Counted from the stretch's first letter, positions 1 through 5,081 are shown. The stretch is DNA of 5,252 bases from Acidobacteriota bacterium (GCA_016201185.1 JACQDG010000173.1:1-5252); one strand, 5' to 3'. Numbers and translations: made by a program. Notes: generated by a model from the letters alone, not told the origin.

Positions 1-288
1 CCGCGCGATGGAAGTGCCCAGCAGGTACTTATGCTCGTAGACCGCCCCGGCGCGGACCATCCGCCACACGTACTCGGTGACGAACTCCTCCTTCATGTCC
101 TCGACGTAAATCTCCGCCGCGCCGCTGTTCTTGGCCTTCTCGACGATGCCGCGCAGTTCGTCCCCTTGGCCGATGTCGCCGCACACGGCCACCACTTCAC
201 AGCCATAGTTTTCACGCAGCCACGGAATGATGACGGAAGTATCCAGCCCGCCCGAATAGGCCAGGGCCACTTTTTTCGGTTTGTTCAT
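1..288 (-). CDS. argG: Argininosuccinate synthase, N-terminal part (cut by window edge)
   Basis: Argininosuccinate synthase (EC 6.3.4.5) joins citrulline and aspartate with ATP to give argininosuccinate, the penultimate step of arginine synthesis in the cytosol. The 96 visible residues start MNKPKKVALAYSGGLDTS. The SGGLDTS segment at residues 12-18 is the pyrophosphate-binding P-loop of the N-type ATP pyrophosphatase family. It is followed by CGDIGQGDE (about 36-44) and YEHKYLLGTSIAR (about 84-96), both typical of ArgG. The ATG at 288-286 puts the P-loop at the usual distance from the N-terminus; the Shine-Dalgarno sequence ahead of it is weak (GGA only). The gene lies 60 bp downstream of argF on the same strand, with no convincing terminator or promoter between them, so co-transcription from the ArgR-controlled argF promoter is likely. 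The remaining roughly 300 residues lie beyond base 1. Identification is firm. Confidence 0.97.
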   Translation of the reverse strand, partial: MNKPKKVALAYSGGLDTSVIIPWLRENYGCEVVAVCGDIGQGDELRGIVEKAKNSGAAEIYVEDMKEEFVTEYVWRMVRAGAVYEHKYLLGTSIAR

Positions 289-301
289 GGTTGTCCGCTG
301 A

Positions 302-346
302 GACAGGGAGAGCCGGCCGGGCCCGCCTGTCAGTCTTGAATAAGAC
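302..346 (-). other. Two small inverted repeats in the argF-argG spacer
   Basis: The 60-bp gap between argF and argG holds two adjacent potential hairpins in the transcript. The first, 333-346, has 5-bp arms GTCTT/AAGAC around a 4-nt loop. The second, 302-331, has 6-bp arms GACAGG/CCTGTC around an 18-nt GC-rich loop that itself contains the palindrome GCCGGC. Neither is followed by a T-run on the minus strand, so these are unlikely to be intrinsic terminators. An mRNA-processing or stability role between the cistrons is possible but is inference only. Confidence 0.35.
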
Positions 347-348
347 CC

Positions 349-1302
349 CTAGGATAGCATCATCAGGAGCAGGGCTTTTTGGGCGTGCAGCCGGTTCTCG
401 GCCTGGTCAAAGACGATCGACGCCGGTGATTCGATCACCTCAGCAGCGACTTCCTCGCCCCGGTGCGCCGGCAGGCAGTGCATAAAGACGGCTTCTGGCC
501 GCGCCGCTGCCATTAGCTTCGAGGTCACCTGGTGGGAAGCGAAGGCTCTCCGCCGGGCCCGGGCTTCCTTCTCCCGCCCCATGCTGGCCCAAACGTCGGT
601 GTAGACGGCATGAGCGTCCTCCACGGCCTCCAGCGGATCGGAAGTGAGCAGCAACGAGCAACCCGATGCCTCCGCCAGCCCGCGGGCGGTCGAGACAATC
701 TCGGGGTTCGGCTGGAAGCCTTCCGGCGCCGCCACGGCCATATCCACGCCGAGACGAGCGGCGTTGAGCATCAGGGAGTGCGCCACGTTGTTCCCGTCGC
801 CTACGAAGGCCGCTTTCAGGCCGGGCAGCGCCCCGAACCGTTCCTGCAAGGTGAAAAAGTCGGCCAGAGCCTGGCAGGGATGGTACAGATCGCTGAGGGC
901 ATTGATCACCGGAATCGCCGCCCAGCGCGCCAGCTCCTCGATGGTCTGCTGCTCGTAGGTCCTGGCGACAATCCCCTGTACCCACCGCTCCAGGTTCCGC
1001 GCCACGTCCTGGATGGGCTCCCGGTCCCCGATTTTCTGGTCCTTGTACTCTGTGAAAACCGCGTCGCCGCCAAGCTGCTTGATCGCCAGCTCAAAAGTCA
1101 TCCGCGTGCGCAAGGAGGGTTTTTCAAACAGCAGGGCCAGGTAGCGGCCGGCCAGCGCATGGGAATACCGACGCGGAGAGCGCTTCACGCGCCCGGCGAG
1201 ATCCAACAGCGTCACGACCTCTTCGGTCGTCAAGTCCAAGTCGGTTGCCAGATGGGGCGCCGCCACCCTGTTGATCTGGCCGATGATTGTGCTGGTCGCC
1301 AC
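349..1302 (-). CDS. argF: Ornithine carbamoyltransferase (anabolic)
   Basis: Ornithine carbamoyltransferase (EC 2.1.3.3) transfers the carbamoyl group from carbamoyl phosphate to ornithine, producing citrulline in the cytosol; enzymes of this family are usually trimers. The 317-residue length is normal. The carbamoyl-phosphate loop is SLRTR at residues 63-67 (STRTR in many homologues). HPCQALADF at 141-149 and the HCLPAHRGEE signature at 275-284 are intact, and DVWASMGRE at 236-244 matches the ornithine-side loop. HCLPAHRG argues against the N-acetylornithine enzyme. The start is GTG at 1302-1300, supported by AGGA at 1310-1313 seven bases upstream. It gives about 20 residues ahead of the conserved LTTEEV segment, slightly longer than many homologues; an in-frame GTG at residue 13 is an alternative start. 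The gene is first in a unit with argG and is preceded by a promoter with ArgR-like sites. Its promoter is divergent to that of the toxin-antitoxin pair. Confidence 0.96.
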   Translation of the reverse strand: MATSTIIGQINRVAAPHLATDLDLTTEEVVTLLDLAGRVKRSPRRYSHALAGRYLALLFEKPSLRTRMTFELAIKQLGGDAVFTEYKDQKIGDREPIQDVARNLERWVQGIVARTYEQQTIEELARWAAIPVINALSDLYHPCQALADFFTLQERFGALPGLKAAFVGDGNNVAHSLMLNAARLGVDMAVAAPEGFQPNPEIVSTARGLAEASGCSLLLTSDPLEAVEDAHAVYTDVWASMGREKEARARRRAFASHQVTSKLMAAARPEAVFMHCLPAHRGEEVAAEVIESPASIVFDQAENRLHAQKALLLMMLS

Positions 1303-1313
1303 CTTACGTTCCT

Positions 1314-1331
1314 GATGAATGAATATTCACT
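1314..1331 (-). promoter_or_regulatory. ArgR operator (ARG box 1)
   Basis: Bases 1316-1329 read TGAAT-GAAT-ATTCA, which has both conserved half-sites of the E. coli-type ARG box (TGAAT, four mostly A/T bases, ATTCA). Only one spacer base and one flanking base depart from the 18-bp consensus. The site sits between the argF promoter and its Shine-Dalgarno sequence at 1310-1313. ArgR with bound arginine would be expected to repress argF-argG here. The ArgR gene is not in the window, so regulator identity is inferred. Confidence 0.75.
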
Positions 1332-1333
1332 TC

Positions 1334-1351
1334 CATGAATAATTACACAAT
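1334..1351 (-). promoter_or_regulatory. ArgR operator (ARG box 2, degenerate)
   Basis: TGAAT-AATT-ACACA at 1336-1349 keeps a perfect left half-site and an all-A/T spacer but matches only three of five bases in the right half. It is placed 20 bp centre to centre from box 1, with 2 bp between the 18-bp boxes. Such pairing is typical of ArgR hexamer operators. It overlaps the proposed argF -10 region. Confidence 0.65.
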
Positions 1352-1368
1352 GGAGGAACCGGAGTCAA
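1339..1368 (-). promoter_or_regulatory. Sigma70-like promoter of argF-argG
   Basis: On the minus strand TTGACT (1368-1363) matches the -35 consensus in five of six bases. Downstream candidates for the -10 are TGTAAT (1347-1342, 15-bp spacer, five of six) and AATTAT (1344-1339, 18-bp spacer, four of six). Which hexamer is used cannot be decided by eye. Both overlap the second ARG box, which fits repression by blocking RNA polymerase. Confidence 0.55.
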
Positions 1369-1379
1369 GCCTTTTCTCT

Positions 1380-1413
1380 ATGGCACTGGCAGCTAGAAGT
1401 GGCATAATATTAT
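1380..1413 (+). promoter_or_regulatory. Promoter and palindromic operator candidate of the toxin-antitoxin pair
   Basis: A -10 candidate CATAAT (1403-1408, five of six) lies 17 bp after ATGGCA (1380-1385, four of six to the -35 consensus). The -10 overlaps a perfect 10-bp palindrome, ATAATATTAT (1404-1413). The motif TGGCA occurs three times nearby (1381, 1387, 1400). Antitoxins with an AbrB-type DNA-binding fold usually repress their own operon at short symmetric sites, so the palindrome is a reasonable operator candidate. A Shine-Dalgarno GGGAGG (1415-1420) precedes the start codon by nine bases. Confidence 0.5.
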
Positions 1414-1429
1414 CGGGAGGACATTTCCT

Positions 1430-1675
1430 ATGCGATCTGCCACAAAAGTGGGGCCGGGAGGGAGAATCGTTATACCCGTGGAATACCGCAGGGCGCTGAA
1501 CATTCATCCGGGCGATGAAGTTCTGCTCTCGCTTGAGAATGGAGAAGTCCGTCTCACCACAAAGGAGCTCTCCCGCAAGCGCGCCCAGGATTATGTCTGC
1601 AGCTTGGTTCCTCGCGGGGTCTCCTTGGTCGACGAATTGATTCGGGAGCGAGAGGAAGAAGCTGCCCGTGAATAA
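1430..1675 (+). CDS. vapB: AbrB/MazE-fold antitoxin (VapB-like)
   Basis: This is probably the antitoxin of a type II toxin-antitoxin pair: it would bind and neutralise the downstream PIN-domain toxin and repress its own promoter. Of 81 residues, the N-terminal half carries the SpoVT-AbrB swapped-hairpin signature: GGRIVIP at 10-16, an R-x-AL helix at 20-23, then PGDEV at 27-31 and a strand ending near 44. The charged C-terminal tail (about 46-81, rich in R, K and E) is where antitoxins of this type normally wrap the toxin. The ATG at 1430 follows GGGAGG at a nine-base distance. The gene overlaps the toxin start by 8 bp, a usual arrangement that couples translation. Three 60-base stretches sampled across the pair are about 52-58% GC, against over 70% in a stretch sampled in trmD. 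This is compatible with transfer but not proof, since argF is uneven too. The gene symbol reflects family, not orthology. Confidence 0.87.
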   Translation: MRSATKVGPGGRIVIPVEYRRALNIHPGDEVLLSLENGEVRLTTKELSRKRAQDYVCSLVPRGVSLVDELIREREEEAARE

Positions 1676-2045
1676 GTTCGTCTTGGATGCTTCCGTAGTC
1701 CTGGCCTTTCTCAATCGCGAGCCGGGATTTGAAACAATCGCGGCGCTCCTGGAAGAAGCAGCGATCAGCGCGGTTAACGTTGCTGAGGCAGCCACAAAGC
1801 TGGCTGACAAAGGCGCCAATCGGATTCAGGAGACCATCCGCGAGCTGAAGCTCGAAATCATGGATTTTGACGAACACCTGGCCTATCGGGCGGCGGCGCT
1901 GCGCCGGGCGACCCGCAAAACGGGTCTTTCCCTGGGCGACCGGGCTTGTCTCGCCACGGCCCAAAAACTCGGAGTCCCCGCGGTCACGGCTGATCGCAAG
2001 TGGGCGCAGTTGAGGCTGGACGTGGAAATACAAGTCGTGCGATAG
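1668..2045 (+). CDS. vapC: PIN-domain ribonuclease toxin (VapC-like)
   Basis: This is a predicted magnesium-dependent endoribonuclease; VapC toxins typically cut initiator tRNA, other tRNAs or the sarcin-ricin loop, and the target here is unknown. The 125-residue protein begins MNKFVLDASVVLAFL, with Asp7 as the first acidic residue of the PIN active site. Glu40 (NVAE), Asp91 (LSLGDRACLATA) and Asp109 (VTADRKW) complete the four-acid set, so the catalytic site looks intact. The LSLGDR motif is characteristic of the VapC group. The start is GTG at 1668-1670, preceded by a purine-rich AGAGGAAG about nine bases upstream, inside the antitoxin end. The gene ends 15 bp from the convergent membrane-protein gene, with no clear terminator between. 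It is almost certainly the partner of the overlapping antitoxin. Confidence 0.9.
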   Translation: MNKFVLDASVVLAFLNREPGFETIAALLEEAAISAVNVAEAATKLADKGANRIQETIRELKLEIMDFDEHLAYRAAALRRATRKTGLSLGDRACLATAQKLGVPAVTADRKWAQLRLDVEIQVVR

Positions 2046-2060
2046 GGCTTTACTGGTCCG

Positions 2061-2357
2061 TCAGGACGACCGCAGGCGCCAGGCTTCCACTAGCGCAATC
2101 CAAACGTTGATGACGCCTACGCCGCTGATGGCGCCGCGCAGGTAGCTGCTCAAGAAGATTTCGGTCCATTGCGGCGCCAGGGCGAAGAAGTAGTTGCGGT
2201 CCCACAGGTGCGACCAGGGGAACAGCACCAGCACGATCCCCATCTCCAGGCAGAAGAGGATGAATACCAGGCTCTGCAGGCGGCGCCACAGCCGCGGCTG
2301 GCCCGGGGGGGACTGGTTTTCCGAATTGACCGCGAGGAGCCTATCCGGGCCAGTCAT
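2061..2357 (-). CDS. Small two-helix membrane protein, unknown function
   Basis: The roughly 98-residue protein is not confidently recognised. Counting from the ATG at 2357, a basic, proline-containing N-terminal region (residues 1-28) precedes a first hydrophobic helix at about 29-47, which carries FCLEMGIVLVLFPW. A loop of about 25 residues rich in aromatics (SHLWDRNYFFALAPQW) follows, then a second helix at about 73-92 (GAISGVGVINVWIAL) and a short basic end. Topology is probably N-in/C-in with the aromatic loop outside. The gene follows rnhB with a 17-bp overlap, so it is read from the same mRNA and is probably translationally coupled. A TTG one codon upstream (2360) is an alternative start. 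Strong hydrophobic patterning and operon placement argue that it is real. I have the impression that similar small proteins occur beside rnhB in Acidobacteriota, but cannot verify this. Function is unknown. Confidence 0.75.
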   Translation of the reverse strand: MTGPDRLLAVNSENQSPPGQPRLWRRLQSLVFILFCLEMGIVLVLFPWSHLWDRNYFFALAPQWTEIFLSSYLRGAISGVGVINVWIALVEAWRLRSS

Positions 2358-3000
2358 CAAAAAGACTCAGGTTAAAGGGTGGGGATTCGAGAGGGAAGAG
2401 GGAAACCGCGGCCACGGGAGCAAAGCTCCGCCGGTGCAAGGGGGAAGGGCCGAAGCGCTGCAGCGAACGCAGGTGCTCCGGCGTGGCGTAGCCTTTGTGG
2501 GCGGCCAGGCCGTAACCAGGAAAAACTGCATCCCACTGCCGCATCCAGGCGTCGCGCTCAACCTTGGCCAGAATGGAGGCGGCCGCGATCGAGACGCTCC
2601 GGCAGTCTCCCTTGATCAAAGGCCGCTGGGGGAGGGGCAGGTCCAGGCACAAGGCATCTACGAGCAGAAAATCCGGAGCGGGCACGAGGCCCTCGACCGC
2701 CCGGCGCATGGCCAGCCGCGCCGCCTGGTAAATGTTCACCCGGTCGATCTGTGCGGCGTCCACGGCCGCCACGTGGCAGGCGAGAGCGGTCCGGCGAACC
2801 TGGTCTGCCAGCTCCTCTCGCAGCTGGGGCTCTAGTTGTTTGCTGTCGTTCAATCCGGGTATGGGACGCTCCGAGTCAAGGATCACGGCGGCGGCCACCA
2901 CCGGACCAAAAAGGGCTCCCCGACCCACTTCGTCCACGCCGGCCACCAGCCGGTAGCCCGACCGCCGGGCCCTGTTCTCGAATTGGCGAGTACACCGCAA
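2341..3000 (-). CDS. rnhB: Ribonuclease HII
   Basis: RNase HII (EC 3.1.26.4) cuts the RNA strand of RNA-DNA hybrids and starts removal of single ribonucleotides misincorporated in DNA. The 219-residue protein shows the family blocks in order: AGVDEVGRG at 20-28 with catalytic Asp23 and Glu24 and the GRG ribonucleotide-sensing motif, LNDSKQL at 50-56, LVDAL with Asp115, KGDCRSVSIAAASILAKVERD at about 130-150 with Asp132, and GYGLAAHKGYAT around 170. All four DEDD metal ligands are present. The start is TTG at 3000-2998 (reading MRCTRQFE); no ATG or GTG is available ahead of the active site and no strong Shine-Dalgarno is visible, so initiation probably depends on coupling to rplS, whose stop lies 26 bp upstream. 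Position after rplS is the standard operon order. The C-terminal tail overlaps the next gene. Confidence 0.95.
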   Translation of the reverse strand: MRCTRQFENRARRSGYRLVAGVDEVGRGALFGPVVAAAVILDSERPIPGLNDSKQLEPQLREELADQVRRTALACHVAAVDAAQIDRVNIYQAARLAMRRAVEGLVPAPDFLLVDALCLDLPLPQRPLIKGDCRSVSIAAASILAKVERDAWMRQWDAVFPGYGLAAHKGYATPEHLRSLQRFGPSPLHRRSFAPVAAVSLFPLESPPFNLSLFDDWPG

Positions 3001-3026
3001 AGCCGTCGGTACGGGCGGCCGCGGCG

Positions 3027-3374
3027 CTACTCCCGCTCTCTCAGCCGCGCGGCCTTTCCCCTGCGCTCTCGCAGATAGTATAGCTTGGCTCGCCGGACCC
3101 GCCCCGAGCGCACCACGTCGATGTGATCGATGACGTTGGAATGCACCGGGAAAATGCGCTCCACCCCGTGGCCGAAGCTGATCTTACGTACGGTGATAGT
3201 CTCCCCGAGCCCCTGGTTCTTGCGCGCAATCAGCGTGCCCTCGAAGGCCTGCAGGCGCTCTTTGTCGCCTTCCTTGATCTTGACGTGGACCCGGACCGTG
3301 TCGCCGGGATTCATCCGCGGCACATCCGCACGCTTCTTGCTATCGTAAACCACCTGCATAGAACGATTGATCAT
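3027..3374 (-). CDS. rplS: 50S ribosomal protein L19
   Basis: L19 lies at the 30S-50S interface of the ribosome. The 115-residue length is typical. Signature segments are NPGDTVRVHVKIKEGDKERLQAFEG (about 22-46), GLGETITVRKISFGHGVERIFPVHS (about 55-79) and a conserved C-terminal VRRAKLYYLRERRGKAARLRE. The ATG at 3374-3372 overlaps the trmD stop as ATGA, and GGAG six bases upstream serves as its ribosome binding site. The ATGA overlap implies reinitiation after trmD, although L19 is needed in far larger amounts than TrmD. Such operons normally solve this by differential translation, and nothing here shows a separate promoter. Identification is firm. Confidence 0.98.
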   Translation of the reverse strand: MINRSMQVVYDSKKRADVPRMNPGDTVRVHVKIKEGDKERLQAFEGTLIARKNQGLGETITVRKISFGHGVERIFPVHSNVIDHIDVVRSGRVRRAKLYYLRERRGKAARLRERE

Positions 3375-4159
3375 GGCAAGCTCCGTTCCAGTCTTAATTC
3401 TTCAATCAGCCGGCGGTCCTCGGGGGTGAGCGCGGCGCGCTCCAGCAGATCGGGGCGAAGGCGCACCGTTTTCTCGAGCGCCGCCCGCCGCCGCCAGCGC
3501 CGGACTTGCTCGTGGTTGCCGCTGAGCAAAATCTCCGGCGCCCGCCAGCCGTGAAAATCCGCCGGACGCGTGTACTGCGGATGATCCAAAATCCCCGCGG
3601 GCCGCTCTTCGGTCCCACCCTCCGCAGGCGGGGCCGTAGGCAACGCGAACGACTCGGACCGCGTGCTGTCCTGGTTGCCCACCACTCCGGGGGCCAGCCG
3701 CGCCACCGCGTCCAGCACCACCGCCGCCGCCAACTCGCCGCCGCTCAACACAAAGTTGCCGATCGAGAGCTCCTCGTCGGCCACGTGCTCGGCCACCCGC
3801 TCGTCTACGCCCTCGTAGCGGCCGCAAACCAGCACTAGTTCCTCCAGGCCGCTCAAGCGCGCCGCCGCAGCCTGATCGAACAGCCGGCCCTGCGCCGAGA
3901 GCAGTACCGTCCAAGGTCGCGCAGCCGACCCGGCGCGGATCTTCTCCAGCGCCAGGTGGATCGGCTCGATCTTCAGCAGCATTCCTTCGCCGCCGCCGAA
4001 GGGCCGGTCGTCCACCGTATGGTGACGGTCGAAGGCGAATTCCCGGAGGTCCCAAACGCGAATGTCGATCCGGCCGCTCTGCCGCGCCCGCGCCACCACG
4101 CCGTAGTCCAGCGGCCCAGCAAAAAAATTCGGAAAGATGGTGACCAGGTGGAAAACCAT
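3371..4159 (-). CDS. trmD: tRNA (guanine-37-N1)-methyltransferase
   Basis: TrmD (EC 2.1.1.228) uses S-adenosylmethionine to methylate G37 next to the anticodon of tRNAs reading CCN, CUN and CGG codons, preventing +1 frameshifting; it acts as a dimer with a trefoil-knot (SPOUT) fold. Of 262 residues, the SPOUT domain shows DDRPFGGGEGM at 50-60, the knot motif LVCGRYEGVDERV at 110-122 and SIGNFVLSGGE at 132-142; the C-terminal tRNA-binding domain opens with LDHPQYTRP at 191-199 and LLSGNHEQVRRWR. Arg154 aligns with the essential Arg154 of E. coli and Haemophilus TrmD. The residue aligning with the general base Asp169 is Glu169 (codon GAG at 3655-3653). The linker after it is about 15 residues longer than in E. 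coli and rich in Pro, Ala, Gly and Glu. The ATG at 4159 begins MVFHLVTIFP, the usual N-terminus, 7 bp after rimM with no strong Shine-Dalgarno, so coupling is likely. The reading frame is intact. Confidence 0.96.
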   Translation of the reverse strand: MVFHLVTIFPNFFAGPLDYGVVARARQSGRIDIRVWDLREFAFDRHHTVDDRPFGGGEGMLLKIEPIHLALEKIRAGSAARPWTVLLSAQGRLFDQAAAARLSGLEELVLVCGRYEGVDERVAEHVADEELSIGNFVLSGGELAAAVVLDAVARLAPGVVGNQDSTRSESFALPTAPPAEGGTEERPAGILDHPQYTRPADFHGWRAPEILLSGNHEQVRRWRRRAALEKTVRLRPDLLERAALTPEDRRLIEELRLERSLP

Positions 4160-4166
4160 GCCGTTG

Positions 4167-4709
4167 CTATCGCCCGTTCAGCTCTTCCAAGCCTTCCGGC
4201 AAATCCACCCGGATAACCCGCTGGGCCGGATCAATCTCGGTGCAGATCGAAGAGGCGAAGGGGACCAGAACCTCTCCGCCGCCGGTCTCTACCTGAAGCA
4301 GGGAGGCGCCGCCGGTCTCCAACAGTCCCCGCACTTCGCCCAGCAATCTTCCGGAACGGGCTTCCAGGACCCGGCAGCCGACCAGATCGGCCGCGTAATA
4401 CCGGCCCGCCGGAGGCGCCGGCCGGCGCGCCGCCGGTATCTGCACTTCCCACCCGGCGAGCCGCTCGGCCTCGCTGATCGAATCGATCCCGTCGAACTGA
4501 AGGATCAGCCGGTTCTTGTGAAGCCAGGTTCTGTGGACGCGCGCTGCCTTCCGACACCCGGCGCCGTCCCAAAGATAGACCTCAGGAAAAAGCGCGAAAA
4601 TCCCCGGGTCGTCGCTCTCTAATTCCGCCACCAACTCTCCCCGGTTGCCGCGCGTGCGCAACAGCCGGGCTACCGTGAGAAAAGAGGAATCGCTGGTTGG
4701 GCCGGCCAC
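4167..4709 (-). CDS. rimM: 16S rRNA processing / 30S maturation factor RimM
   Basis: RimM binds ribosomal protein S19 and assists maturation of the 3' (head) domain of the 30S subunit. The 180-residue protein has the two expected domains. The N-terminal beta-barrel, about residues 10-93, contains RTRGNRGELVAE (18-29) and the FDGIDSISEAERLAGWEVQIP strand-helix-strand block (72-92). The C-terminal PRC-barrel, about 104-177, runs from YYAADLVG through LGEV, then VPF (149-151) and IRVDLPEGLEEL. A proline/alanine-rich linker (about 93-102) separates them. The start is GTG at 4709-4707, whose first G is the last base of the khpA stop codon (TAGTG), so translation is probably coupled to khpA. The next gene, trmD, follows after 7 bp. 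The RimM-TrmD pairing is standard. Confidence is high despite the modest sequence conservation usual for this family. Confidence 0.95.
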   Translation of the reverse strand: MAGPTSDSSFLTVARLLRTRGNRGELVAELESDDPGIFALFPEVYLWDGAGCRKAARVHRTWLHKNRLILQFDGIDSISEAERLAGWEVQIPAARRPAPPAGRYYAADLVGCRVLEARSGRLLGEVRGLLETGGASLLQVETGGGEVLVPFASSICTEIDPAQRVIRVDLPEGLEELNGR

Positions 4710-4939
4710 TATTCCAGGATTTCCAGCGTAAAGCGTTTCTTCAGCTTCATCCCGGCGGCGCCCAGAATCGTCCGGATCGATCGCGCCGTCCTTCCCTGCT
4801 TGCCAATGACTTTTCCCAAGTCTCCGGGCGCGACCTTTAGCTCCAAAACGGTTACTTGCTGGCCTTCTACCGCTCGGACCGAAACTTCCTCGGGGCTATC
4901 GACCAGAGCCTTGGCAATCAGCTCGATCAGCTCTTTCAT
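4709..4939 (-). CDS. khpA: KH-domain RNA-binding protein KhpA (YlqC family)
   Basis: KhpA is a small single-KH-domain RNA-binding protein. In Gram-positive species it partners KhpB (Jag/EloR) and affects cell division and post-transcriptional control; its role in this organism is inferred from family. From the ATG at 4939-4937 it has 76 residues, the usual size. The KH signature VIGKQGRTARSIR lies at 44-56, with the nucleic-acid-binding GKQG loop at 46-49, and the C-terminal strand is KKRFTLEILE. The frame stays open six codons further to a TTG at 4957. The ATG is preferred because GGGAGG (4951-4946) sits six bases before it and homologues begin near MKELIE. The gene lies between rpsP and rimM, a common place for it, and shares one base with rimM. 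It is preceded by a 150-bp gap with its own promoter candidate and a hairpin touching the ribosome binding site. Confidence 0.94.
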   Translation of the reverse strand: MKELIELIAKALVDSPEEVSVRAVEGQQVTVLELKVAPGDLGKVIGKQGRTARSIRTILGAAGMKLKKRFTLEILE

Positions 4940-4945
4940 CCTGCG

Positions 4946-4979
4946 CCTCCCGGGCAAAGTCGCTGTTTTTACTTCGCCC
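4946..4979 (-). promoter_or_regulatory. Hairpin abutting the khpA Shine-Dalgarno sequence
   Basis: The minus strand reads GGGCGAAGT, a 10-base A-rich loop, then ACTTTGCCC, forming a 9-bp stem with a single G-U pair (4979-4952). The Shine-Dalgarno GGGAGG (4951-4946) follows without a gap. There is no T-run, so it is not an intrinsic terminator. It could modulate ribosome access or act as a protein-binding site in the khpA leader; function is inferred. Confidence 0.5.
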
Positions 4980-5072
4980 TGTTCGCTTCCACTTCCCGTG
5001 CGCGCTCAGGAGTGCGTCTCTAGCAGTACCCCGAACCGAGGACCAGAGCCAACTTGCCTGCTCCTCAAAGCG

Positions 5073-5081
5073 ATTATATCA
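5073..5081 (-). promoter_or_regulatory. Extended -10 promoter candidate upstream of khpA
   Basis: On the minus strand TGATATAAT (5081-5073) is a perfect extended -10 element (TGnTATAAT), starting nine bases after the rpsP stop codon. No good -35 hexamer is seen 16-18 bp upstream, which extended -10 promoters can tolerate. It would give a leader of about 125-130 nt before khpA and an additional entry point for khpA-rimM-trmD-rplS-rnhB. Confidence 0.5.

Noticed and set aside
532..1338. Long open frame (268 codons) on the plus strand opposite argF
   Set aside because: It is antisense to a firmly identified argF in GC-rich DNA, where shadow frames stay open. Its protein is low-complexity R/G/Q-rich without any recognisable motif, and it would cross the argF operator.
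1381..1396. Sigma54-like element beginning TGGCAC upstream of the antitoxin gene
   Set aside because: The TGGCAC half is present but the required TTGC element at the fixed distance is missing (GCTA is found).
1380..1499. Possible 39-codon leader peptide starting at ATG 1380
   Set aside because: It overlaps the antitoxin gene in another frame, starts within the promoter region, has no ribosome binding site and shows no run of regulatory codons such as arginine.
1343..2033. Two minus-strand open frames opposite the toxin-antitoxin pair (1343-1819 and 1554-2033)
   Set aside because: Both lie antisense to intact SpoVT-AbrB and PIN-domain genes and encode no recognisable domain.
2053..2077. Possible bidirectional terminator between vapC and the membrane-protein gene
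   Set aside because: Only 4-bp pairings are available and no T-run follows on either strand.
3402..4055. 217-codon minus-strand frame inside trmD
   Set aside because: It is an out-of-frame shadow of trmD with Arg/Gly/Ala-rich composition caused by high GC; trmD explains the region fully.
4940..4957. N-terminal extension of khpA to a TTG at 4957
   Set aside because: The extension would begin at TTG and cover the GGGAGG Shine-Dalgarno, which is ideally placed for the ATG at 4939. Homologues start near MKELIE.
4960..5075. tRNA-like sequence (GGTTCGGGG, resembling a T-arm) in the rpsP-khpA gap
   Set aside because: No matching acceptor, D and anticodon arms could be assembled around it; the motif is better explained as a short local hairpin.
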